From the NCBI GenBank assembly GCA_027620075.1, contig JAQCEY010000001.1, forward strand, positions 62,001 through 126,000: a DNA stretch of 64,000 nucleotides, in the 5' to 3' direction. Below the pieces are notes generated by a model. That model was not told where the DNA came from, did no database searches, and saw nothing but the letters and a program-made list of their open reading frames with translations. The DNA is from Pseudomonadota bacterium (GTDB lineage: Bacteria > Pseudomonadota > Alphaproteobacteria > Rickettsiales > UBA6187). Shown in pieces: positions 54,551 through 63,752 of the stretch. Numbering within the stretch: the first letter of the stretch is position 1; each line of letters opens with the position of its first letter. The position numbers were made by a program, and so were the translations under genes.

Positions 54551-55675
54551 TTAGCTACCGCCCAGAAAAGTTGTCGGAGGAACATAAGCGTGGTTCAATT
54601 CATTAGCCACCGCCTCATTTGTTACCCTTCCACGACATAGGTTCATACCTTTTCTAAAGTTCGGATTATCTTTCAATGCAGACCTGTAACCGTTATTAGC
54701 CAAATCAACTATATACGGCAAAGTGGCACTCTCCAAAGATTTGGTTGCGGTTCTGGCGGCGGCACTAGGCATATTAGTAACACAATAATGTACGACACCA
54801 TTAACTACAAAAGTAGGTGCATCATGAGTGGTCGGGCGGCTGGTTTCAAAGCACCCCCCCTGATCAATTGAAACATCAACCACAACAGAACCTTTTTGCA
54901 TTTTTTCAATCAGACCGGCGGAAACTATTTTCGGTGCAGTAGCACCCGGTACTAAAACAGCACCGACGACAAGGTCGGATTTAACAAGATATTCCTCAAC
55001 TGCATCAACAGTGGCATAAATACTTTTTATGTTTCTTGCCTGCAACCGCCATTCCAATTCACGTACTCTTTCTACCGAACGCTCTAAAATTGTAACATTA
55101 GCACCCATGCCTCCGGCTATTATAGCAGCATTAGTACCGACAACACCACCGCCTATAATCGTTACCTCGGCAGCTTCTACACCCGGAACGCCTGATAATA
55201 AAACACCTCTGCCGCCGTTACCTCTTTGCAAAAAATATGCACCCACCTGAATTGAAACACGCCCTGCAACTTCGCTCATGGGAGCGAGCAGCGGAAGATT
55301 ACCCATTTTATCAGTCACCGTCTCATACGCTATGGCTATACAGCCTGAGTTTATCAGTGCCTCGGCAATCTTAGGCTCTGCCGCCAAATGGAGGTAGCAA
55401 AATAATATCTGACCCTCACTTAGCATCTGGCATTCTTCGGGCTGCGGCTCCTTCACCTTAACTATCATGTCGGAACGCTCAAATATTTCTTCTACGTTCT
55501 CAATCACTAAAGCACCGGCTTCCTGATATTGTATATCCTCAAATCCGATACCGTCACCTGCACCTTTTTGCACCATAACCTGATGACCGTGATAATTTAG
55601 CTCACGCACACCACGCGGAGAGATACTAACTCTGTATTCATGGTTCTTTATCTCTTTTGGAACGCCGATAAGCAT
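54551..55675 (-). CDS. ald: Alanine dehydrogenase
   Basis: The 374-residue protein opens MLIGVPKEIKNHEYRVSISP and has the catalytic Lys in VKVKEPQPEE, the His in FCYLHLAAEP and the NAD Rossmann motif GGGVVGTNAAIIAGGMGANV. The segment VVVDVSIDQGGCFETSRPTTHDAPTF is diagnostic. It interconverts alanine and pyruvate with ammonia and NADH. It converges on the PhoB-like gene with four bases between stops. Confidence 0.96.
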   Translation of the reverse strand: MLIGVPKEIKNHEYRVSISPRGVRELNYHGHQVMVQKGAGDGIGFEDIQYQEAGALVIENVEEIFERSDMIVKVKEPQPEECQMLSEGQILFCYLHLAAEPKIAEALINSGCIAIAYETVTDKMGNLPLLAPMSEVAGRVSIQVGAYFLQRGNGGRGVLLSGVPGVEAAEVTIIGGGVVGTNAAIIAGGMGANVTILERSVERVRELEWRLQARNIKSIYATVDAVEEYLVKSDLVVGAVLVPGATAPKIVSAGLIEKMQKGSVVVDVSIDQGGCFETSRPTTHDAPTFVVNGVVHYCVTNMPSAAARTATKSLESATLPYIVDLANNGYRSALKDNPNFRKGMNLCRGRVTNEAVANELNHAYVPPTTFLGGS

Positions 55676-55742
55676 AAAAACTCCTAAATCTAAATGATAT
55701 ATAAAAAATATATCGCATCTTTATTAATACATAGTAAATACA

Positions 55743-57251
55743 CTAAGCAGAACTACAATTCTTAGTACGATTTTTTTGCATTGCAATATCTTTTTTCAGC
55801 TCTTTTTTCTCAAAACGCCTTAAAAGAAGCAGCATAAGCAGCCCCGGAACAGCAATTACAGTGCTTAAGATAAAGAAGTTAATCCAGCCGATGCTATCTA
55901 CAAACCAGCCTGATGAGGCTGAAAGCCATGTTCTTCCCACCGATGCAAGAGAGCTAAATAACGCATACTGAGTCGCAGTGTAGCGTTTGTTACACAATGA
56001 CGATATATATGCCACAAAGGCAGTTGTTCCCATGCCTCCGCTTAAGTTCTCAATAGCAATAACTGCCGCCAGAACCTCAATATTGTAGCCAACCTTTGCC
56101 TGCAACAAAAACATAAGGTTTGATAGCATCTGCAAAATACCACAAACCCACAGGCTTTTTATCATTCCCCATTTATTTACCAGAACACCGCCGATAAATG
56201 CCCCTGCCATAACTGCAATAAAACCGAATGTTTTAACTACGCTTGCTATCTCTACCTTACTAAAACCGATTTCTACCAAGAAAGGGTTGGTCATAACTCC
56301 GGCAAAAGCATCACCGAGTTTGTATAATACTATGAATAATAATATAATTTTCCACCCTTCCTTAGTAGTAAAATCTTCAAAAGGACCTTTAAAGAAAACT
56401 TTATGAACCCAGTAACTAGAAATCAAAAAAACAAATTGTAAAAAAACACTTGAAATAAATGAAGTAAAATAACCATATTTTTGCCTAAATAATGCCACTA
56501 AAACGGCGTATATGATTATATTAATTATGCTGACAATTATTCTTGATTGCTTTTTGTAGTAATAATATGGCTCACTAAAAAGTCTATGGCTAAATATAGT
56601 ATATAATATAAGGCACAAATCAACTTTAGGAGGCTTACTACCTTGTGGTTCACCTGTCATCATAACAGTTAAAAAGCCTATCCCTATCAATGAAGCCATT
56701 GCGGCATATGCCATAAACCACCCCATGTAGTGTGCTATGAATAATGCCCCTGCACTTGATATCAACATGCCTATCCGATAACCGAACACTATCATTGCCG
56801 CCCCAGCACCCTGCTGTTTTTCTTCTAATATCTCAACACGATAAGCGTCAATTACAATATCTTGTGAGGCAGAGGAAACAGCAACTATGAAAGCACATAA
56901 TGCCGTCAGCCACGCATTTTCCGAAGGGTTAGTAAGCCCAAGGGCTATAAGCGAGGCTGCAAGGCAAGCTTGCGTGAACACCATCCACCCCCTTCTTCTG
57001 CCTAGAAAACGGGTCAAAAACGGTATAGGCATCTGGTCAACCAGCGGAGACCACATAAACTTTATAGCGTAAGGAGTGGTTATAGCTGCGAATAATCCGA
57101 TAGCGGTTTTAGATACCCCCTCCTCTGCCAACCATATTGACAAAGTAGACAAAACCAAAGCCAAAGGCAAACCGCTTGATATCCCAAGAAAGAATACCGC
57201 CAATACTTTTGGATTGGTATATAATCCTATCGTAGGATATTTTTTTAACAT
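55743..57251 (-). CDS. ampG: AmpG-family MFS transporter (muropeptide permease-like)
   Basis: The 502-residue protein has about 12-14 membrane helices and the AmpG opening PKVLAVFFLGISSGLPLALVLSTLSIWLAEEGVSKTAIGLFA, then MWSPLVDQMPIPFLTRFLGRRRGW with the loop 2-3 arginines. It should import anhydro-muropeptides for cell-wall recycling. The middle loop is long (about 205-300) and partly hydrophobic. It follows the PfkB gene by three bases. Confidence 0.88.
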   Translation of the reverse strand: MLKKYPTIGLYTNPKVLAVFFLGISSGLPLALVLSTLSIWLAEEGVSKTAIGLFAAITTPYAIKFMWSPLVDQMPIPFLTRFLGRRRGWMVFTQACLAASLIALGLTNPSENAWLTALCAFIVAVSSASQDIVIDAYRVEILEEKQQGAGAAMIVFGYRIGMLISSAGALFIAHYMGWFMAYAAMASLIGIGFLTVMMTGEPQGSKPPKVDLCLILYTIFSHRLFSEPYYYYKKQSRIIVSIINIIIYAVLVALFRQKYGYFTSFISSVFLQFVFLISSYWVHKVFFKGPFEDFTTKEGWKIILLFIVLYKLGDAFAGVMTNPFLVEIGFSKVEIASVVKTFGFIAVMAGAFIGGVLVNKWGMIKSLWVCGILQMLSNLMFLLQAKVGYNIEVLAAVIAIENLSGGMGTTAFVAYISSLCNKRYTATQYALFSSLASVGRTWLSASSGWFVDSIGWINFFILSTVIAVPGLLMLLLLRRFEKKELKKDIAMQKNRTKNCSSA

Positions 57252-57254
57252 AAC

Positions 57255-58238
57255 TTATGCAGCTTCCTTTATCAGTTCTGAAAGTTTGGATTCCGGTCTT
57301 GCACCCACCTGCTGAATAATCTCACTTGCGGCAAGATTAGCCAACTTACCGCATTGCTCGAAATTATATCCATGCGTATATCCGTATAAGAAACCACTGG
57401 CGTATAAATCCCCTGCCCCTGTTGTATCAACAACTTTTAAGCCTCTTGCGGGTTCTATTTTCTCTATATTGTTACCATGTATTACTATTGAGCCTTTAGC
57501 CCCCAGTGTAATCGCCACAATATCGGCATAATCTTTGATTTTTTTAACACATTCATCAAAATTATCGGTTTTAAAAAGACATTTTACTTCTGCCTCATTG
57601 GCAAATAAAATATCGACACCTTCTTTTATCAGAGCTAAAAACTCATCTTTGTGACGTTCAACGCAAAATGAGTCTGAAAGTGATAAAGCCACCTTTCTGT
57701 TATGTTTTCTTGCTATATCGACAGCACATCTCATAGCTTCCTTAGCGTTGGGTTCGTCCCAAAGATATCCTTCAAGGTAAGTTACCTTCCCTGCCGCTAT
57801 AATTTCCTCACTGATATCATTTTTTGTTATTTCCTTAGTTGCCCCCAAAAAAGTGGACATTGTACGCTCTGCATCAGGTGTAATCGCAATAAGGCACTTT
57901 GCCGTTGCAGCACCTTTGGTAGAAGGCAACGTATCATAATACACACCGATAGAACGCAAATCATGCCTGAAAATCGCTCCCAGCTCATCATCTTTTACCT
58001 TACCGATAAACGCCGCACTGCCTCCGAATGAGGCTATGCCTGCAAGGGTGTTTGCCGCAGAACCGCCTGACTTTTCAACGGCAGGCGGCATATCGTCATA
58101 TAACGTAAAAGCTTCCGTTTCATCTATCAATGCCATAGATGCCTTTGTAAGACCGTGTTTCTTTATAAAATCATCATCTACTTTTGCCAGAATATCAACA
58201 ATGGCATTACCCACACCGACAACATCATACTTAATCAT
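57255..58238 (-). CDS. PfkB-family carbohydrate/nucleoside kinase (adenosine-kinase-like)
   Basis: The 327-residue protein opens YDVVGVGNAIVDILAKVDDDF and has the GGSAANTLAG sugar-site motif and the catalytic DTTGAGDLYASGFLYG with the base Asp. Similar alphaproteobacterial proteins are named adenosine kinase. ATP-dependent phosphorylation of a sugar or nucleoside is secure; the substrate is not. It is the first gene of a two-gene unit with ampG. Confidence 0.88.
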   Translation of the reverse strand: MIKYDVVGVGNAIVDILAKVDDDFIKKHGLTKASMALIDETEAFTLYDDMPPAVEKSGGSAANTLAGIASFGGSAAFIGKVKDDELGAIFRHDLRSIGVYYDTLPSTKGAATAKCLIAITPDAERTMSTFLGATKEITKNDISEEIIAAGKVTYLEGYLWDEPNAKEAMRCAVDIARKHNRKVALSLSDSFCVERHKDEFLALIKEGVDILFANEAEVKCLFKTDNFDECVKKIKDYADIVAITLGAKGSIVIHGNNIEKIEPARGLKVVDTTGAGDLYASGFLYGYTHGYNFEQCGKLANLAASEIIQQVGARPESKLSELIKEAA

Positions 58239-58336
58239 TACTTACCCCTGTTATGTTTATGTCACCCTGAATCCGTTTCAGGAGGTTTTTATATAATACA
58301 CGAAGTATCGTATTTTAACTTTTCAAGAGTTACAAT

Positions 58337-58421
58337 TGTCATCCCCGACTTGTTCGGGGATCTATATAAATTAAAATGAGATCCCCCTATAATTTTCTAC
58401 GAAAATTCACAGGGATGACAG
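58337..58421. repeat. Dispersed double-hairpin repeat (full copy)
   Basis: The unit matches 38488-38571 in design: TGTCATCCCCGACTTGTTCG, a mid AATGAGATCCCCC and a closing AGGGATGACAG. It lies in the 58239-58517 gap, beside a CCTGAA-TTCAGG hairpin near 58267-58283. Confidence 0.75.
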
Positions 58422-58517
58422 CATTGTTGAAAAGTTAATTTACTATACTGAAACAAATTCAGCATTACTCTTGGTTAAGAAATAACGTAAAAAACACAGA
58501 GGGTATAGTATTAATTT

Positions 58518-58907
58518 TTATAAAAGCTCAAAATGCACCAAATCCAAGAAATTTTCATCACCGCTATTCCAATTCATGTTCCAATCCCCTCCCCAACGGA
58601 TTTTAACATTTTTACTATGGGCTATGCCGAATATAATCCCCGCTAAAAGCCTAAACCTTCCAAAATCGCTCCAATCAATGGGACAAGGTGCTATGTCAAC
58701 AGCTTGAGAGGGGAATTTATTATGTTTACTATTTGGAAATTCTAATTTAGTTTTTCCTTGTATGAGAAGGTTATTTTGTTCTTCCTCGTCACGCTTTCCG
58801 CAAAGAACGGTAAAATCATATATTTTAATAGCTTCATGACAAATTTCTTGTAGACGGGCATCGCACGTTTCAAGCTTCTGTAATGAGTGTTTCGAGAAAA
58901 AAGGCAT
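58518..58907 (-). CDS. M15-type peptidase endolysin (L-alanyl-D-glutamate peptidase-like)
   Basis: The 129-residue protein has the M15 zinc motifs: SKHNKFPSQAVDIAPCP, with His and Asp ligands, and LVHFEL, with the second His. WGGDWN precedes it. This plan is that of phage T5-type and VanY-like endolysins that cut peptide cross-bridges in peptidoglycan. It is the last gene of the leftward phage-like module. Confidence 0.85.
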   Translation of the reverse strand: MPFFSKHSLQKLETCDARLQEICHEAIKIYDFTVLCGKRDEEEQNNLLIQGKTKLEFPNSKHNKFPSQAVDIAPCPIDWSDFGRFRLLAGIIFGIAHSKNVKIRWGGDWNMNWNSGDENFLDLVHFELL

Positions 58908-58928
58908 AAAACCTCCATTTACATTTTA

Positions 58929-59171
58929 TTACTTTTTAAGCATTTCCTTCAAAGACTCCCAAAAAATATAAAGTACGGTAGGTATAGTTACCGTAATTAG
59001 CGAAGCCTTGATTTTTTGAGTAACCATTTCCGCCCCCTTTCGCATTTTTCTGATATAAATAAAATCAGCCTGCATTTCCTGAGGGCTATGTACCGATATA
59101 CCGAGTCCGTTTAATGTTTCATGTACGGCTTCACGGACTATTTTTTTAATTTCCATTTCATTTTTAGTCAT
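58929..59171 (-). CDS. Holin-like single-helix membrane protein
   Basis: The 80-residue protein is mainly helical with one membrane helix near the C-terminus (ITVTIPTVLYIFWESL) and a Lys-rich end. It lies between two cell-wall enzymes, typical for a holin. The ATG at 59171 (MTKNEMEI) is preferred to one at 59204 inside the previous gene. Confidence 0.55.
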   Translation of the reverse strand: MTKNEMEIKKIVREAVHETLNGLGISVHSPQEMQADFIYIRKMRKGAEMVTQKIKASLITVTIPTVLYIFWESLKEMLKK

Positions 59172-59181
59172 GTGCTTTTCC

Positions 59182-59772
59182 TCAATTAAAAAGTGGTACG
59201 GCATCTTTAAAGCAGCAAAATTTAACTACATCTTCAGGCGTTTGTTCGGACGGGTTCAGTTCATCAGGCACTATTCCCGCAACCTGCAATGCTTTTGTAA
59301 CTAATTCAGAGCAAAATAATGACGCAAAATCAGGCTCGTTTTCTATACCTGTAATCATATCAAACAAATCCGCACCGGCTCCTATTGCCTGAAAAAAATC
59401 ATAAGGAGTTCTTTCGTAGTGTTTCTTTCTAAGCCATGCCTGCATTTTATTCTTTTCAAAATTACTAAGCTCACTTTTTAAAGGAACCCACCATGCTTTT
59501 CCTTCATATGTTTCAAGCCTCCTTGAAAGGAAGTGTATCTGCACGCCTTTAATTATCTCATTGTGAACTGCATCAGGTGTATTTTTCAAAGAGGTCGATT
59601 CAATAAGCATAACTGCATGCCCTATCCCCCCTTGCATATTGGCATCAAGAATAATACCGACATGCGAAAACTCACTTCCGGTTTTCCATTTTATTATCTG
59701 TGACACCCTCCCCTTACCTGAAAAAGCTATAACGTCACCTGTTTTCATATTATTACGGTATTTTTGATACAT
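59182..59772 (-). CDS. Permuted NlpC/P60-like (YiiX-type) peptidase or amidase
   Basis: The 196-residue protein has MKTGDVIAFSGKGRVSQIIKW, FSHVGIILD with the His, and ASLFCSELVTKALQVAG with the Cys. This is the circularly permuted papain-like order (His before Cys) of the YiiX family. A strong AAGGAG site precedes the ATG at 59772. Likely role: peptidoglycan or lipid hydrolysis within the phage-like module. Confidence 0.72.
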   Translation of the reverse strand: MYQKYRNNMKTGDVIAFSGKGRVSQIIKWKTGSEFSHVGIILDANMQGGIGHAVMLIESTSLKNTPDAVHNEIIKGVQIHFLSRRLETYEGKAWWVPLKSELSNFEKNKMQAWLRKKHYERTPYDFFQAIGAGADLFDMITGIENEPDFASLFCSELVTKALQVAGIVPDELNPSEQTPEDVVKFCCFKDAVPLFN

Positions 59773-59782
59773 AATCTTCTCC

Positions 59783-60514
59783 TTATGATATTGTAATTCC
59801 CCATTTATTCGATAAATAACTCTGCATTAGTGCAATATTCGCCGTGCTTAATGACTCGTCAAAAACCAGAATTTCAGCTATTTGACCGTCAAGGAAAAAG
59901 CTGCTTCCTGCAAAAGAGCCTATATATCCGGCATCTACGCCATTTTCGTCCGCACCAAAACTATTGGTAGATTCGGTCGAGTTGTTGTATGATATTGCTT
60001 GCGTTGTACCGCTTCTTCTCCCCATTAAGATACCGTAAGACGTATCGGCTATAGAGGTTTGGGAGATACCGCCGCCTGAACCGCTTCTGCTTTGGTAATA
60101 AATTGCACCCGCAGTTACAGGATATCTGATATCCGTTCTGGTTATGCCGGATTCGGATAATCCCAATATAACCTGCAAAGAGCTGTCATTATCGGTTTTA
60201 CATACCGCAAATAAGGTGTTGGCTCCGTTAGATATGCTATATAATCCAGACGGTAACGCAAAAGTGTTAGCACTACCGTCAAAATCAAGTACCGCACGGC
60301 TATTTAGCTGATTATCAGTCCATGTAGGTCGTGCCGTGCTACTTGCTGACAGGTCATTACCGTTTAAACTCTTATCGCTCCATGTGCTAACAAGATTAGA
60401 ACCGTCTTTTGTAATGGTTGTTATATCCGATGCGTCATACCATGCCTGTAATGAAGAAATATGATCGGGTGAAAAAAGACCGGACGCACCGTTCATCGCT
60501 TTAAAGTTCATCAT
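59783..60514 (-). CDS. LamG/concanavalin-like lectin-fold structural protein
   Basis: The 243-residue protein has the form SLQAWYDASDITTITKDGSNLVSTWSDKSLNGNDL (in sequence), then FDGSANTFALPS and a closing FLDGQIAEILVFDESLS...SYLSNKWGI. That is the laminin-G/concanavalin fold common in phage tail or fibre proteins. The start overlaps the DUF2793 stop in an ATGA arrangement. Confidence 0.75.
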   Translation of the reverse strand: MMNFKAMNGASGLFSPDHISSLQAWYDASDITTITKDGSNLVSTWSDKSLNGNDLSASSTARPTWTDNQLNSRAVLDFDGSANTFALPSGLYSISNGANTLFAVCKTDNDSSLQVILGLSESGITRTDIRYPVTAGAIYYQSRSGSGGGISQTSIADTSYGILMGRRSGTTQAISYNNSTESTNSFGADENGVDAGYIGSFAGSSFFLDGQIAEILVFDESLSTANIALMQSYLSNKWGITIS

Positions 60515-61638
60515 GAGAAATTTACTCCACTTAAAAATCCATACCATATAGTGCCGCCGTCTACCGTTAAGAACGTCAAAACATCAACGGCATTTGCAGC
60601 AGTTGAAAGGGTTGGACTGACACCATTTGACCATTTTACGGAAGAAGGAAATGCAAAGGTTCTGCCACCTGTTGCATCTTGCTTTAAGATAAGTGTAAAA
60701 GAACCGCCGCTTCCGCTTGTAGGGGGGTTATTAAAATTGGTTACGGTAACATTTTCGGTCAAGGTGACTTCAAAAACATTCCCGTTTTCTAAATCTAATG
60801 TTAAAGTACCCGAAGATGAGCTAGGTGAAGTCTTGGTTTCACTGTAGTCTTTTAATTTCGCTCGGATAATCTCATTATCATTACAAGTGACATCACCTGA
60901 AAAATTAATATCCTGTTTGAAATCAATATTCCCGGATGAGTTTGTAACAACATATGACTGAAACCAAGCAGAACCATCGGCAGATACCTTTAATTGATAA
61001 TGGTCATCTCCGATAAGTCCGAACTCAGCCCTGCCTGAAAAGCCGTTCTGAAACAGGTGTGAAGCCGTATCGCCCGATGCATTCTTATTTATCTTTACCT
61101 GAGAGTCAGTACCGTTATGGTTAAATAATACCGCCGAACTATTTACAGAAAGCTTATTGGTAGCATCAGATACCGTATTAACTCCTATTTGCGAAAGGCT
61201 ATCTATTTTATTCTGGTTAACGAAGTTCGTGCCGTTATACTGCAAAACATCATTTGCGGTAACGGTCGTGATAGCTACGTCCGACAAATCGTCTAAAGAG
61301 TTAACAATAGAACTAACCCAAGCCGTGCCGTCCCAAGTGTACGATATATCCTCATCATTCACCCATAACGACATACCCTCATTAGGGCTTATAAATTTCC
61401 ATGTGGTTTGGTAATATGCAATATCATCGGCATTTGATGCCCAATCGTCAGTAGGCGAGCTACCGACTATATAAAGGTCTCCGTCACTTGGCGACATGGG
61501 AGGAGTGTTTAGTCCTCTATCAATAGCTCCCGTGTTTAAAATAGCGTCTATAGTAGATATAGCGGCGTTTACGGTAACTTCCTTTTGCGCCTGATTAGAC
61601 GCAACCAAAGGAATTGCGAGATTGGTAGTATTTGCCAT
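60511..61638 (-). CDS. DUF2793 phage/GTA tail-associated protein
   Basis: The 375-residue protein starts with the DUF2793 signature: TTNLAIPLVASNQAQKEVTVNAAI, then DGDLYIVGSSPTDDWASNADDIAYY and WKFISPNEGMSLWVNDE. DUF2793 proteins occur next to GTA and siphophage tail genes of alphaproteobacteria. The C-terminal 250 residues are beta-rich, as in fibres. It is the first gene of the leftward five-gene module. Confidence 0.88.
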   Translation of the reverse strand: MANTTNLAIPLVASNQAQKEVTVNAAISTIDAILNTGAIDRGLNTPPMSPSDGDLYIVGSSPTDDWASNADDIAYYQTTWKFISPNEGMSLWVNDEDISYTWDGTAWVSSIVNSLDDLSDVAITTVTANDVLQYNGTNFVNQNKIDSLSQIGVNTVSDATNKLSVNSSAVLFNHNGTDSQVKINKNASGDTASHLFQNGFSGRAEFGLIGDDHYQLKVSADGSAWFQSYVVTNSSGNIDFKQDINFSGDVTCNDNEIIRAKLKDYSETKTSPSSSSGTLTLDLENGNVFEVTLTENVTVTNFNNPPTSGSGGSFTLILKQDATGGRTFAFPSSVKWSNGVSPTLSTAANAVDVLTFLTVDGGTIWYGFLSGVNFS

Positions 61639-61794
61639 TAGAAACTTCTCCTTGATTTGTTGGTTTTTGATTGTAATGCTGAATTTTTTCAGCAGATTTT
61701 TTAGATTAAATTAAGTGCATTAGCCTAAACGCATAAAAACTTGTTAATATGAACAAAATATGTTATAAAACAGCCACGCTATTTGAGAGGTGAT

Positions 61795-63033
61795 ATGGTA
61801 CGAAACGCACAAATAATAAGGCATAAAACCAGTGCGGTTAACATCGGAGGTATTACCGTCGGAGGTAATAACCCTGTTGTTGTGCAATCAATGACCAACA
61901 CCGATACCGCAGATATTGAATCAACTACCGAGCAGATTATTGAGCTTGCTAATGCAGGCTCTGAAATAATACGGATTACGGTTAATAATGATGAATCGGC
62001 AAAAGCAGTTCCACACATTAAAGAAAATCTGTTAAAAGCAGGCGTTAACGTCCCGTTGGTAGGCTGTTTCCATTATAACGGTCACTATTTACTGGAAACA
62101 TACCCCGAATGTGCGAAAGCCTTGTCAAAATACCGTATCAACCCCGGAAATGTAGGCTTCGGTAACAAACATGACATTCAGTTTGAATCAATGATACAAA
62201 CCGCCATAAAATACGATAAACCTGTCAGAATCGGCGTTAACTGGGGCAGTCTTGACAAGAATATCTCAAAAAAATTGATGGACGAAAACGCAAAGCTACC
62301 CAATCCCAAAGGCTCAGATGAGGTATTGAGGGAGGCATTAATATTATCGGCTATACAATCTGCCCAAAAAGCCGAAAAAATCGGGTTAAGTAAGAATAAA
62401 ATAGTTATTTCATGTAAAGTCAGCAAGGTTCAGGATCTTATAAGTGTTTATACGGAGCTTGCAAACCGCTGTGATTACGCACTCCATTTAGGATTAACGG
62501 AAGCCGGAATAGGCTCTAAAGGCATTGTAGCCTCAACAGCGGCACTTTCCGTCTTATTGCAACAGGGCATAGGTGACACTATCCGTATATCCCTGACCCC
62601 AAAACCTTCCGAATCAAGGACTTCCGAGGTAATTGTAGCACAAGAGATACTCCAGACTATGGGGCTACGCTCGTTTACACCTCAGGTTACGTCTTGTCCC
62701 GGCTGTGGTAGAACAACAAGCAGCGTCTTTCAAAGCCTTGCCGATGAAATACAATCATACTTGCGCCAATCAATGCCGTTCTGGAAAGAACAATATACAG
62801 GCGTTGAAAATATGAATGTAGCAGTAATGGGTTGTATAGTTAACGGTCCGGGTGAAAGTAAACATGCCGATATAGGAATTAGTTTACCCGGAACAGGCGA
62901 AGAACCCTCTGCCCCTGTTTTTGTAAACGGCACAAAATTCACTACGCTAAAAGGCAAAAATATCGCTGAAGAATTCAAACAAATCGTAACAAATTACGTG
63001 CAACGACAATACGGCAAAAAAGATGCGGCATAA
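61795..63033 (+). CDS. ispG: 4-hydroxy-3-methylbut-2-en-1-yl diphosphate synthase
   Basis: The 412-residue protein has [16 protein letters not shown] at the start, then the cluster cysteines in SCPGCGRT and [10 protein letters not shown]. It is the penultimate MEP-pathway isoprenoid enzyme and uses a [4Fe-4S] cluster. The ATG at 61795 follows GAGAGG with four bases between; the TTG at 61783 would lie upstream of that site and was rejected. Confidence 0.96.
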   Translation: MVRNAQIIRHKTSAVNIGGITVGGNNPVVVQSMTNTDTADIESTTEQIIELANAGSEIIRITVNNDESAKAVPHIKENLLKAGVNVPLVGCFHYNGHYLLETYPECAKALSKYRINPGNVGFGNKHDIQFESMIQTAIKYDKPVRIGVNWGSLDKNISKKLMDENAKLPNPKGSDEVLREALILSAIQSAQKAEKIGLSKNKIVISCKVSKVQDLISVYTELANRCDYALHLGLTEAGIGSKGIVASTAALSVLLQQGIGDTIRISLTPKPSESRTSEVIVAQEILQTMGLRSFTPQVTSCPGCGRTTSSVFQSLADEIQSYLRQSMPFWKEQYTGVENMNVAVMGCIVNGPGESKHADIGISLPGTGEEPSAPVFVNGTKFTTLKGKNIAEEFKQIVTNYVQRQYGKKDAA

Positions 63034-63087
63034 AAAAACACGTTGTAATTTTTTTGATTATTTGTAATTTCTATGATATAATATAAA

Positions 63088-63477
63088 ATGTTAATTAATA
63101 AAAAAAATACTAAAATGATAAGATATTTTACCGCTTTCTTAATTTGTTTTTTTATAATACTCCCTTCGAATGATATTGAAGCCAAAGACAAAGTTAGCGG
63201 CAAAGAAATAGTTAACGAAGGATTTGATAACGCAAGCGAAATCTATGACCGAATGTCCCCCGAACAAAAAGAAGATGTATATAATAAAGCCATGTCAATG
63301 ATGGACGAACTAAAAGAAATGAGTCCTGAAGAGATTCAAGAATTAAAGCGGCAACTTATTGATATACAAAATTCGATTGATCTAGATAGTATCAATGTTG
63401 AAGATATCGACACAAAGCAGGAATTGGATTTACAAAAAGTACAAAGTGAAATAAAAAAATACAATAAACAAAAGTAA
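63088..63477 (+). CDS. Small exported helical protein (1)
   Basis: The 129-residue protein has a signal peptide (about 10-32, ending IEA) and a mature acidic helical part with MSPEQKEDVYNKAMSMMDELKEMSPEEIQEL. No family recognised. An ATG at 63115 (MIRYFTAF) is an alternative start. It lies 14 bases before a second small exported protein, likely one operon after ispG. Confidence 0.6.
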   Translation: MLINKKNTKMIRYFTAFLICFFIILPSNDIEAKDKVSGKEIVNEGFDNASEIYDRMSPEQKEDVYNKAMSMMDELKEMSPEEIQELKRQLIDIQNSIDLDSINVEDIDTKQELDLQKVQSEIKKYNKQK

Positions 63478-63491
63478 AAAAGGGAAGTTTG

Positions 63492-63743
63492 ATGAAAAAG
63501 ATTATTTTAGTTATTGTTTTTGCAATTTTAGCATTACCTGTCGAGTCTTTTGCCAAGAACGAAAACAATGATAATGATATATTAAACCCGTTATCTCCTG
63601 AAAAGGTTGATAGAGTTCTTGATACAGTAGCTGAAGAGGCAAAAAAAAATGCACCTGGGGTAAAAGAATATTACGATCAATATATGGTTTCGCTAAAACG
63701 CTTTGCAAACGAAATGGCTGATGCGTTTAAAGACTTCTTTTAA
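63492..63743 (+). CDS. Small exported helical protein (2)
   Basis: The 83-residue protein has a signal peptide (MKKIILVIVFAILALPVESFA) and a short helical body with LSPEKVDRVLDTVAEEAKK, whose SPE-k pattern resembles the preceding protein. The ATG at 63492 follows AGGGAAG. No family recognised. Confidence 0.6.
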   Translation: MKKIILVIVFAILALPVESFAKNENNDNDILNPLSPEKVDRVLDTVAEEAKKNAPGVKEYYDQYMVSLKRFANEMADAFKDFF

Positions 63744-63752
63744 AAAACAACA

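Noticed and set aside
58518-61638. Second lysis module as part of the double-jelly-roll phage
   Set aside because: It is 8 kb away across clear host genes and carries DUF2793, a mark of GTA or tailed phages.
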